Shown here: positions 6,062 through 13,443 of the stretch, in pieces | Position numbering within the stretch: position 1 is the stretch's first letter | Layout of the letters: each line of letters starts with the position of its first letter | NCBI GenBank assembly: GCA_900543755.1 | Contig: UQSP01000047.1 | Location: 1-14,320, forward strand | Direction: 5' to 3' | Length of the DNA stretch: 14,320 nt | From: an uncultured Eubacteriales bacterium | GTDB lineage: Bacteria > Bacillota > Clostridia > Christensenellales > Pumilibacteraceae | Notes under the pieces: model-generated | The model's database searches: none | The model's input: only the letters and a program-made list of their open reading frames with translations | What the model was told of the DNA's origin: nothing | Made by a program: the position numbers and the translations under genes

Positions 6062-7825
6062 TTGGACAGAGAGTGGATTGAACAACTTTTATCGCGCGTA
6101 AATCTGGTGCAGATAATTTCCCGCTATTTACCGCTGAAAAAGAAGGGCAGGACCTATTGGGGGTGCTGTCCGTTTCACCATGAAAAGGAACCCTCTTTCG
6201 CCGTAAACGAGGACAAGCAGTTTTACCATTGTTTCGGCTGCAAGGAAAGCGGCAACGCGATTACGTTTATCGAAAAAATGGAAAGCGTGGATTTTATCGA
6301 CGCGGTAAAAATCCTTGCCGACGAAGTGAAAATGGAAATCCCCAAATTCAAAAGCGGCGACCACGAAGGAATAACTCGCGAAAAACGCGAACGGCTTTAT
6401 TCGCTTATGAGAGAAGCCGCCAAACACTATCACGAAAATCTGTCGGCTCCGCGCGGAAAAAACGCCCGTGATTACCTTGAAGCGCGCGGTATTACGGGGA
6501 ATCTCGTTACAAGGTTCGGTTTCGGGGCAAGCTTTGACGGGGAGGAAATAATTACTTATCTTCTTTCAAAAGGTTACACGCGTGCCGAAATGAAGGAAGC
6601 GGGACTTGTGGAGCAGCGCGGCGCAGACTGGTACGACGTGTTTTACAACAGGCTTATGATTCCCATAATCAACAACTTCGGCGAGGTGGTCGCTTTCGGC
6701 GGGCGGCTTATAGACCCTTCGTCCCATATTCCCGTCAAATACCGCAACTCTTCAAACACGCCGATCTTCGATAAATCCAAAACGCTGTACGCGATTAATC
6801 TTCTCAAGAAAAAGAAACAGCGCGAAAAAATCGATTACGTCATCGTGACCGAAGGTTACATGGACGTCGTTGCGCTGCATAAAGCGGGTTTTGACACGGC
6901 TGTTGCTTCTATGGGAACGGCACTGACTTTTTCTCAGGCAAAGCTGATAAGGAATTATTCCGAAAACGTGTTTATCAGTTACGACGGCGATTCGGCGGGG
7001 AAAACCGCAACTTTGCGCGGTTTGGACATACTTCAGTCGGCTGGGCTTAACGTGAAAGTCGTTTCGCTTCCCGAAGGGCTTGACCCCGACGATCTGATAA
7101 AAGCGCAGGGCAGGGATGCTTACGCCCGATTGCTTAAAGAGGCGGAGCCTTTGCCCGCTTTCAAACTCAACAGTCTTAAAAAGAGATTCGACATCGGCTC
7201 TCCCGACGGAAAATCCGCCTACGCCATCGAGGCGGTAAAAGTCATAAAATCTTTGCCCAATCCCGTCGAGCGGGAAGAATATCTTTCCATAGTTCACGAT
7301 ACTACGGGGTACTCGTTCGACGCGCTCAGAAAGCAGGCAGATTTAATAAGCGAGGACGAACCCGGCGAAAAAAATGCGCCTGTTATTGACGAAGGTAAAG
7401 AAGCAAAACCTGAAACAAAACGCGACAAAGCGGAACTTTTCGTCATTGCCAGCATCGCGCACGGAATGCCTTACGTCGATTTTTCCGAGGACGTGTACAC
7501 CTATCTCGATTCGGACACGGACAGACGGATTTACGGTTACGCCGTGGAAAAGCACAAAAAAGGCGAAAAGCCGTCGGTTTCCATGCTTTACAGCATAGAG
7601 GATTCGGCAAGAGTCGCGGAAGTCGCGGATTATAACTTTCTGGAGGGCGACGACAGGGCTAAATACGAAATGTGTCTGACTCGCTTGAAAATGAAATACT
7701 TATCGGCGGAAAAGACGCGGCTTGCCAAAGAGTACGACGAAACCAAAAACGTTAAACTCATAATGGAAATCGCGCGGCTTGACGGCTTGCTCAGAAGCTT
7801 GAAAAACGGAGGAGAGAATGACTGA
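6062..7825 (+). CDS. dnaG: DNA primase
   Basis: This 587-residue primase makes the RNA primers for DNA replication. The N-terminal CHC2 zinc finger has C36, H39, C57 and C60. The RNA polymerase basic domain includes GRLIDP near 215. The TOPRIM catalytic core shows EGYMDV (264-269) with E264, then YDGDSAG (307-313) with D308 and D310, and DPDD (341-344). After a charged linker at about 425-450, the C-terminal region should bind the DnaB helicase. Length is normal for Bacillota. The start is a TTG at 6062, supported by GGAG at 6050-6053, 8 bases upstream. It lies 22 bases after dgt, and its last 8 bases overlap the next sigma factor gene, whose ribosome binding site GGAG is inside the dnaG coding sequence. 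This favours translational coupling of primase and sigma factor. Confidence 0.97.
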   Translation: MDREWIEQLLSRVNLVQIISRYLPLKKKGRTYWGCCPFHHEKEPSFAVNEDKQFYHCFGCKESGNAITFIEKMESVDFIDAVKILADEVKMEIPKFKSGDHEGITREKRERLYSLMREAAKHYHENLSAPRGKNARDYLEARGITGNLVTRFGFGASFDGEEIITYLLSKGYTRAEMKEAGLVEQRGADWYDVFYNRLMIPIINNFGEVVAFGGRLIDPSSHIPVKYRNSSNTPIFDKSKTLYAINLLKKKKQREKIDYVIVTEGYMDVVALHKAGFDTAVASMGTALTFSQAKLIRNYSENVFISYDGDSAGKTATLRGLDILQSAGLNVKVVSLPEGLDPDDLIKAQGRDAYARLLKEAEPLPAFKLNSLKKRFDIGSPDGKSAYAIEAVKVIKSLPNPVEREEYLSIVHDTTGYSFDALRKQADLISEDEPGEKNAPVIDEGKEAKPETKRDKAELFVIASIAHGMPYVDFSEDVYTYLDSDTDRRIYGYAVEKHKKGEKPSVSMLYSIEDSARVAEVADYNFLEGDDRAKYEMCLTRLKMKYLSAEKTRLAKEYDETKNVKLIMEIARLDGLLRSLKNGGEND

Positions 7826-8891
7826 AAAAATTGACCGTGCGTCGATTGAACCCGAAAAACGAACGCTTAATGAAGAAATCGCTTTTCTGGTAAAATCGGG
7901 CGGTAAAAAAGGGTATCTTACCACGGACGAAGTCAGCGAAGCACTTGTGCTTTATTGCGACGCGTCCAGCGACGACATTGACAACGCTTATGAGGAACTT
8001 GCAAAAAACAACGTGCTTGTCGTGGGCGAGGAGCCTTCCGACGCGGAAGAATTTTTTTACCGCGGTGAAGACAGCACCCGCACTTATCTCAAGGCTCTCG
8101 GTAAAGTGACTTTGCTTACCGCCGAAGAGGAAAAGGAACTTGCAAAAAAGGCCGCGGAAGGCAACCGCGACGCCAAAAACGCGCTTATAGAAGCAAATTT
8201 AAGGCTGGTGGTATCCATTGCGAAAAGATACGTCGGCAGAGAAATCGACCTTGACGACCTTATACAGCTTGGTAACCTGGGCCTAATCACCGCCGTGGAA
8301 AAATTCGATTACACAAAAGGCTTCAGGTTTTCAACTTATGCCACATGGTGGATACGTCAGGCGATAACCCGTTACATAGGAGACCTGGCGCATCCCATAC
8401 ATATACCGGGATACGTAAAAGACAATCTGGACCGTATGCGCCGCTGTTCGTTGGACATCGAACAGAAAACAGGCAGACCCGCTACGGTTGACGAGCTTGT
8501 TTCCGCCATGGGAGTGGACGAAAAAAAGATTCTTTTCTATCAGAGATTACTGCTTAAAGAAAAATCGATAGACGAAACTATGGGCGAGGACGGCGACGCC
8601 ACGTTTGCGGAAGTACTCAAGGATGAAAAGATACGACTTCCTCAGGACGTGGTGGAGGACAATATTCTGAAAGAACTGATTAACGAAGCGATAGCCTCGC
8701 TTGAACCGCGCGAACAGATTATCATCAGGCTCAGATACGGATTGGATGACGGCAGACCTAAGACGCTTGAAGAAGTCGGAGCAATGTTCAACATAACGCG
8801 GGAAAGAGTGCGTCAGGTTGAACAGAAGGCGCTTAAAAAGCTGAGAAGTCCCTCACTCAGCAAGCCTATAAGGAAATACCAAAGCGCTTAA
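7818..8891 (+). CDS. RpoD-like sigma-70 factor, divergent paralogue (first of two)
   Basis: This 357-residue protein is a full group 1/2-type sigma factor. Residues about 18-70 form a region-1.1-like module, about 84-101 region 1.2, and 117-187 region 2 with the ATWWIRQAITR motif. Region 3 covers about 195-260, and region 4 about 290-345 with the helix-turn-helix TLEEVG...TRERVRQVEQKAL. The -10 residues (W177, W178, Q181, T184) and -35 residues (R328, E329, R332) are kept. Other parts differ from the downstream paralogue: Y199 and D202 replace the extended -10 His and Glu, H192 and H195 replace arginines, and the sigma finger reads GEDGDATFAEV (256-266) instead of GEEEDSHLGDF. It overlaps dnaG by 8 bases. 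By position it occupies the usual rpoD slot, yet its sequence is the more divergent of the two. It could be a group 2 sigma factor for stress or growth phase; that is inference. Confidence 0.92.
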   Translation: MTEKIDRASIEPEKRTLNEEIAFLVKSGGKKGYLTTDEVSEALVLYCDASSDDIDNAYEELAKNNVLVVGEEPSDAEEFFYRGEDSTRTYLKALGKVTLLTAEEEKELAKKAAEGNRDAKNALIEANLRLVVSIAKRYVGREIDLDDLIQLGNLGLITAVEKFDYTKGFRFSTYATWWIRQAITRYIGDLAHPIHIPGYVKDNLDRMRRCSLDIEQKTGRPATVDELVSAMGVDEKKILFYQRLLLKEKSIDETMGEDGDATFAEVLKDEKIRLPQDVVEDNILKELINEAIASLEPREQIIIRLRYGLDDGRPKTLEEVGAMFNITRERVRQVEQKALKKLRSPSLSKPIRKYQSA

Positions 8892-8974
8892 TGATAAGAA
8901 AGGACAAAAAAGGGATACAATATAAGGTATGAAAAGCACGGTCGACAGCACAAAAACGATCGATAGAGGAATTT
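8892..8974 (+). other. Spacer between the two sigma factor genes, with a possible short upstream ORF
   Basis: The 83-base gap contains a possible -10 (TACAAT, 8916-8921) without a matching -35. A 17-residue ORF starts at ATG 8929 and its TAA overlaps the ATGGATAAA start of rpoD (8975). AAGG stands only 1 base before its ATG, so translation is doubtful. The rpoD ribosome binding site is GAGGA at 8966-8970, 4 bases before the ATG. No terminator is visible, so both sigma genes can share a transcript. Confidence 0.35.
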
Positions 8975-10222
8975 ATGGATAAACAGGCATTAGAAGAAAT
9001 AATAAAATCGCTTAAAGAAAAATTTAAACGCGAAGGTATCGTTACCTACGACGATGTCAACGCTTTACTTTCCGCCGGCAACGTCGACCCCAACGAGATT
9101 GACGATATTTTAAGTGCGCTCGCAGGACTGGGTATAGAGGTAAAGAAGCCCGTGCAGGAGTACAAGTCTCTCGGCGAAAAAATCGATAACGAAATAAAGC
9201 GTCTTATAAAAGTGGGTAAAGCCCACGGCCATCTTACTTACGACGAAGTGGGCGAAAAACTTGCCGTCGAGTGCGAGGCTAACGCCGAACAGATGGAAGA
9301 GGTTTTCAAAATTCTTGCTGAAAACGATATTCAGATAATCAACAACACGCTTGACCTTGTTCACGACGATATCGACCAGATTCTGTCGGAAGTGTCTATC
9401 GACGACCCCGTAAAGGTTTACCTTAAGGACATCGGAAAAGTGCCGCTTCTTACCGTTGAGGAGGAACTTGAGCTTGCTCACAGAATGTCCAAGGGCGACG
9501 AGGAGGCAAAAAAACGTTTAAGCGAAGCAAATCTCAGATTAGTGGTTTCCATAGCCAAGCGCCATGTGGGAAGAGGTATGCTGTTTCTTGACCTGATTCA
9601 GGAAGGCAATCTCGGACTTATGAAAGCCGTGGAAAAATTCGATTATACAAAAGGCTTCAGGTTTTCCACTTATGCCACGTGGTGGATTCGCCAGGCAATT
9701 ACCCGCGCGATTGCGGATCAGGCGCGTACGATAAGAATACCCGTTCACATGGTGGAAACCATAAACAAACTTACGCGCACGACAAGACTTCTGGTTCAGA
9801 AGTACGGGCGCGACCCGACTCCCGCCGAAATCAGCGAAGAAATGGGAATATCCGAAGAACGCGTGCGCGAAATCCAGCGCATCGCCCTTGACCCCGTTTC
9901 GCTCGAAACTCCTATCGGCGAAGAGGAGGACAGTCACCTGGGTGACTTTATCGAGGATATAAACGTCAGCGCGCCTCAGGACGCGGCAACGTTTACCATG
10001 CTTAAGGAGCAGCTTTTGTCCGTTCTCGATACTCTTACCCCGCGCGAAGAAATGGTACTGAGATTAAGGTACGGCATAGACGACGGACATCCGCGTACCC
10101 TGGAAGAAGTGGGCAAGGAATTCGGCGTCACGAGAGAGCGTATCCGTCAGATAGAGGCAAAGGCGCTGAGAAAACTGCGTCACCCGCAAAGAAGCAAAAA
10201 ACTTAAGGATTATATAGACTGA
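8975..10222 (+). CDS. rpoD: Primary RNA polymerase sigma factor RpoD/SigA
   Basis: This 415-residue protein is the housekeeping sigma factor. Region 1.2 starts at DDPVKVYLKDIGKVPLLT (143-160). Region 2 covers about 175-250, with FSTYATWWIRQAITRAIADQ and the -10 residues W236, W237, Q240 and T243. Region 3.0 keeps the extended -10 residues H258 and E261 in IPVHMVETINKL. The sigma finger is PIGEEEDSHLGDF (313-325), and region 4.2 reads TLEEVG...TRERIRQIEAKALRKLRHP (375-404). All of these match the classic primary-sigma consensus. It is longer than the 371-residue Bacillus subtilis SigA because the N-terminus holds two region-1.1-like modules (about 6-56 and 73-122) instead of one. It follows a divergent paralogue and overlaps trmK by one base (TGATG). 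Confidence 0.97.
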   Translation: MDKQALEEIIKSLKEKFKREGIVTYDDVNALLSAGNVDPNEIDDILSALAGLGIEVKKPVQEYKSLGEKIDNEIKRLIKVGKAHGHLTYDEVGEKLAVECEANAEQMEEVFKILAENDIQIINNTLDLVHDDIDQILSEVSIDDPVKVYLKDIGKVPLLTVEEELELAHRMSKGDEEAKKRLSEANLRLVVSIAKRHVGRGMLFLDLIQEGNLGLMKAVEKFDYTKGFRFSTYATWWIRQAITRAIADQARTIRIPVHMVETINKLTRTTRLLVQKYGRDPTPAEISEEMGISEERVREIQRIALDPVSLETPIGEEEDSHLGDFIEDINVSAPQDAATFTMLKEQLLSVLDTLTPREEMVLRLRYGIDDGHPRTLEEVGKEFGVTRERIRQIEAKALRKLRHPQRSKKLKDYID

Positions 10223-10836
10223 TGGACCGGATAAGCGCGGTATGTTCTCTCATTCGTCCGTGCGATTGCCTTGCGGACATCGGTTGCGACCACGGTTTGG
10301 TTGCAAAATATGCCCTTGACAACGGCGTAAAAGAGGTTATTGCCGCCGACATAAGCGAGGGTTCGCTTAAAAAAGCAAAAAAATTGCTGGGCGGTTATCC
10401 CAACGTCACATACAGGTTAAGCGACGGTTTCGATAAGATTGAGAAAAAGGCGGACGTCGCGGTTATTTCCGGCATGGGCGGACAAACGATTATCGGCATA
10501 CTTTCGCGTCTTACATATAAGCCCGAGTTAATTCTGGGTGCACAACACAATCAAAAGGAACTGAGGGAGTATTTAATTAACAACGGTTACTCGATAGAAG
10601 AGGACTTTTGCGTCCTCGACCGCGGCAAATTTTACGATTTCATGCGCGCAGCAGAGGGACAGTCGCCTCCGCTTTCCGCCGTTCAGCTTCAGTACGGCGT
10701 TTACTACAAGCGTAAAAATCCCGACCTTAAAGCGTGTATGCTGGACGCATTGGCAAAACTTAAAAGCTATAAAACCACTCAGTCGAATTTATACAAACTC
10801 GAACTCGTCAAGGAGGTTCTTAAATGGCAAGAGTAA
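10222..10836 (+). CDS. trmK: tRNA (adenine(22)-N1)-methyltransferase TrmK
   Basis: This 204-residue enzyme belongs to the TrmK/YqfN family, which uses SAM to make m1A22 in tRNA. The Rossmann-fold motif I is LADIGCDHGLVAKYAL (18-33), the acidic strand-2 end is AADIS (41-45), and SGMGG (83-87) is the family's catalytic-site loop. AQHN (107-110) and a C-terminal helical segment (about 165-203), likely a coiled coil, also fit the family. It is slightly short for the family (about 230 residues) but intact. Its ATG shares one base with the rpoD stop codon, so translation is probably coupled. The rpoD-trmK-NIF3 order is a well known arrangement in Bacillota and supports the assignment. Its 3' end overlaps the next gene by 13 bases. 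Confidence 0.93.
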   Translation: MDRISAVCSLIRPCDCLADIGCDHGLVAKYALDNGVKEVIAADISEGSLKKAKKLLGGYPNVTYRLSDGFDKIEKKADVAVISGMGGQTIIGILSRLTYKPELILGAQHNQKELREYLINNGYSIEEDFCVLDRGKFYDFMRAAEGQSPPLSAVQLQYGVYYKRKNPDLKACMLDALAKLKSYKTTQSNLYKLELVKEVLKWQE

Positions 10837-11630
10837 AAGATATCGTAAGCCTTTTAAACAACGTTGCGCCCGAAACCAACGTGCTTAAAGACGAATACGA
10901 TAACGTGGGATTGCTTGTGGGCAGGGCGGACGCGGAAGTTAAACGCGTGCTTTGCTGTCTTGACGCAACCGAAGAAGTCATAAGCGAGGCGGGCGAATTG
11001 GGCGTTCAGCTTATAGTGGCGCATCACCCCATGATTTACGCACCCGTAAAAAGCGTTACCGATAACGACGTTACGGGAAGAAAAATTCTTGCCGCCATAG
11101 AGCGCGGTATTGCCGTTTACGCCGCGCATACAAACCTGGATTTCTCGGGCGGAGGCATAAACGATTTTACAGCTCAGCTTCTGGGACTTCTGGACGTTTC
11201 CGTCATGCAGCCGTATATTTCCGACCACGAGGGTCTGGGAAGAGTGGGCAACCTTTCGGGCAAAATGTATGCCGCAGTACTCAAAGGCCAGGTGGAAAAT
11301 CTGTTCAAGGACAAATACGTCCGCATAATAGGCGAGCCTTACGAATACGTTTCGCGCGTGGCGATAATAAACGGCGGCGGGGGCGGCAGTACCGATTACG
11401 TGGATATGGCGCTTAAAAGCGGTGCAGATTGCCTTATAACGGCGGACGTAAAGCATCACGTCGCGGTATATGCCAAGGAAAACGGTCTTACGGTTATAGA
11501 ACCGCAACATTACACAATGGAGCATTGTTACATCACGCGGCTTGTGCAGATACTTAAACTCGAGGCGCTGTCCGCAAAGCTTGACGTGGAGATAATTCAG
11601 TCATCAAAGGATATAAACCCCAGGTTTTAG
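10824..11630 (+). CDS. NIF3-like dinuclear metal centre protein (YqfO family)
   Basis: This 268-residue protein is a member of the NIF3/YqfO family of hexameric proteins with a two-metal site. Family motifs are DNVGLLVG (26-33), VAHHP (65-69) with H67 and H68, HTNLD (102-106) with D106, and the C-terminal H229 and E233 in EPQHYTMEH. A glycine-rich stretch GGGGG (184-188) also fits. It is the short form, without the extra PII-like insert that makes Bacillus YqfO 371 residues long. The biochemical role is unsettled in the literature; a GTP cyclohydrolase I type 2 label is often attached automatically and should not be trusted. The start is very well supported: AGGAGG at 10811-10816, 7 bases before the ATG, placed inside trmK. 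Confidence 0.92.
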   Translation: MARVKDIVSLLNNVAPETNVLKDEYDNVGLLVGRADAEVKRVLCCLDATEEVISEAGELGVQLIVAHHPMIYAPVKSVTDNDVTGRKILAAIERGIAVYAAHTNLDFSGGGINDFTAQLLGLLDVSVMQPYISDHEGLGRVGNLSGKMYAAVLKGQVENLFKDKYVRIIGEPYEYVSRVAIINGGGGGSTDYVDMALKSGADCLITADVKHHVAVYAKENGLTVIEPQHYTMEHCYITRLVQILKLEALSAKLDVEIIQSSKDINPRF

Positions 11631-11720
11631 ACAATAATTATCGGTAAAAGTAAATTTCGACCAAAAATACGACTTATTTCGGCCGTGCAATTACGGCTCA
11701 GGTAAGAAACAGGAGGACTT

Positions 11721-12434
11721 ATGAATCTTGACAATCTTTTAAAATATCAGGAAGCGGACCTTGCCTGCAAAAAACTGCTTGACGAAATCAAGGGCAATTC
11801 CGACTACCTGGAAATGAAAAAGTACAAAAACGAGTTTAATATCGCCAAACAAAAGGTCAGCGACAGCGAAACTCTTGCAAGTACGGTTATAAGCGCATAC
11901 AACGGTGCAAACGAATACCTTGAAAAAAATTCACGCAGGGCGGAAGAACTTTGCGCCTTGCTTGAAAACGAAAATATTTCGGAAGAGGAGGAAAAGGCCG
12001 CCGTTTCCGAGCTGGAGTCGTTACGCACGGCTTTTGCCGAGTGGGAAAAGAAAGCCGCTCAGTTAAAGTCGGGTGCGGATAAGGCTTTGATGGAATATTC
12101 GGGTGCGCAAAAAAGCGGCAAGTCGGCGCGCGATTCTTACTCCGCCGCTAAGGAAAATTACGAAAAGTTTAAAGTCTCCAAAGAGGACGAGCTTCAGAAG
12201 CTTAAAACGGAGCGCGATAAACTGGAGTCGGGGGTGGATTCCGAATTGCTTGAAGTTTATAAATCGCTTACTGCAGAAAATAAATATCCCGCTTTTGTGC
12301 CCGCTCTCGGAGATGAAAATTCGCCCGTTTGCAGCGGCTGCGGCATGATGCTTGCCGACGCGGGTAAAAACGATTTGAAAAACAAAGGCTACTGCCGCTG
12401 CGAAACCTGCCGTAAAATTATTTACAAGCCGTAA
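11721..12434 (+). CDS. Coiled-coil protein with C-terminal C4 zinc ribbon
   Basis: This 237-residue protein has a long charged helical N-terminal part (about 1-180), rich in Glu, Lys and Ala with heptad-like spacing, likely an antiparallel coiled-coil hairpin. A C-terminal zinc ribbon follows: C204-SG-C207 and C227-ET-C230 (C225 is an extra cysteine), the four-Cys ribbon of the DUF164/C4-type zinc ribbon family. Proteins of this type are often found next to NIF3-like genes, and that is the case here. Members are thought to act with nucleic acids or the translation or transcription machinery, but no function can be assigned from this sequence. AGGAGG at 11711-11716 lies 4 bases before the ATG. 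The 90-base gap after the NIF3-like gene has one small GCCGT/ACGGC hairpin without a T tract, so the gene may still belong to the operon. Confidence 0.85.
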   Translation: MNLDNLLKYQEADLACKKLLDEIKGNSDYLEMKKYKNEFNIAKQKVSDSETLASTVISAYNGANEYLEKNSRRAEELCALLENENISEEEEKAAVSELESLRTAFAEWEKKAAQLKSGADKALMEYSGAQKSGKSARDSYSAAKENYEKFKVSKEDELQKLKTERDKLESGVDSELLEVYKSLTAENKYPAFVPALGDENSPVCSGCGMMLADAGKNDLKNKGYCRCETCRKIIYKP

Positions 12435-12570
12435 CGCAATTAGTTTTTCCGGCATAATACTTTTATTGTGGCGACAACGCGTTAAACAAAATCAGGAATC
12501 GTGACTTAATAAATTTTTTAGGAATCCGAAAACGACGCAGTTGTCCAAGTAAATCTTAAGAGGTTAATTT

Positions 12571-13443
12571 ATGAATAAAATTACAAAGGCCGTAATCCCA
12601 TGCGGCGGTATGGGTACGCGTTTTTTGCCTATTACCAAGGCTGTACCAAAAGAAATTCTGCCTATCGTCGATACGCCCGTATTGGACTATATCGTTCAGG
12701 AAGCCGTTGACAGCGGTATTACCGATATATTAATAATTATAAACAAAAACAAAGAAACAATTAGGAATTATTTTACTCCGTCTGCAGAGCTTGAAGATAA
12801 ACTCGCCGCTAACGGAAAAGGCGATTACGTCAAGATTCTAAAAAACATTTACTCGCGCGCGCAGATTAGCTTCGCTTATCAGGAAAAACCTTTGGGGAGT
12901 GCGGACGCAGTATATAAGGCTAAGGATTTTACGGGTAATGACCCGTTTTGCCTGGCATGGGGAGATGACCTTATCGTGGGTGAAAAGCCCGTTATGGCTC
13001 AGCTTGCGGAAGGATATTACCGTTTCGGAGTGCCTGTTCTGGGAGTACAGTATTTCGGCGGCGACGATATCGTGAAATACGGGGTCGCCAAGATTTCATC
13101 TTCGGACGGAAGGGCTCACAAATGCGAGAGTATTGTGGAAAAGCCTTCGCTTGACAGTATTCCTTCGCGATTTGCAAGCCTCGGAAGATATGTTCTCGAC
13201 GCGCGCGTTTATTCGGCAATCGAAAAAACTCCCGTGGGTAAAGGCGGAGAATATCAGCTTACCGATACTTTGAATTTAATGTGCTCCGATCCCGGAGTTT
13301 ACGCTTATGAGTTCGAGGGACGCCGTTACGATATGGGCGATAAATTCGGCGCCGTTACCGCAGAAGTAGAGCTTGCGCTAAAAAGTCCCGAGTTCGGCGA
13401 AAGATTTAAACAGTACCTTAAAAAATTTGCGTCGGAATTGTGA
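12571..13443 (+). CDS. galU: UTP-glucose-1-phosphate uridylyltransferase (GalU-like, divergent)
   Basis: This 290-residue nucleotidyltransferase is of the GalU type, which makes UDP-glucose from UTP and glucose-1-phosphate for cell envelope and galactose pathways. The nucleotide-binding signature is VIPCGGMGTRFLPITKAVPKEILPIVD (8-34), where most GalU proteins read PAAGLGTR at the start. GDDL (131-134) carries the metal aspartate, VEKP (189-192) and GGEYQLTD (225-232) are conserved sugar-site motifs, and YDMGDKFG (253-260) is typical. The usual GLGHAV motif is PLGSADAV (107-114), so the His is missing. Length is normal. Start: AGAGG at 12560-12564, 6 bases before the ATG. A 136-base gap precedes it, with no promoter I can call confidently. 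Its end overlaps the next gene by 4 bases (GTGA). It is a GalU family member with good confidence; its exact sugar and nucleotide are less certain because of the altered motifs. Confidence 0.85.
   Translation: MNKITKAVIPCGGMGTRFLPITKAVPKEILPIVDTPVLDYIVQEAVDSGITDILIIINKNKETIRNYFTPSAELEDKLAANGKGDYVKILKNIYSRAQISFAYQEKPLGSADAVYKAKDFTGNDPFCLAWGDDLIVGEKPVMAQLAEGYYRFGVPVLGVQYFGGDDIVKYGVAKISSSDGRAHKCESIVEKPSLDSIPSRFASLGRYVLDARVYSAIEKTPVGKGGEYQLTDTLNLMCSDPGVYAYEFEGRRYDMGDKFGAVTAEVELALKSPEFGERFKQYLKKFASEL

Noticed and set aside
8929..8982. A 17-residue upstream ORF overlapping the rpoD start, as a possible attenuator peptide
   Set aside because: The AAGG is only 1 base from the ATG, there is no terminator hairpin, and no run of a regulatory amino acid is present.
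11631..11720. RNase P RNA or another structured RNA in the gap before the zinc-ribbon gene
   Set aside because: Only a 5-bp hairpin is present, the gap is 90 bases, and none of the conserved RNase P motifs are seen.
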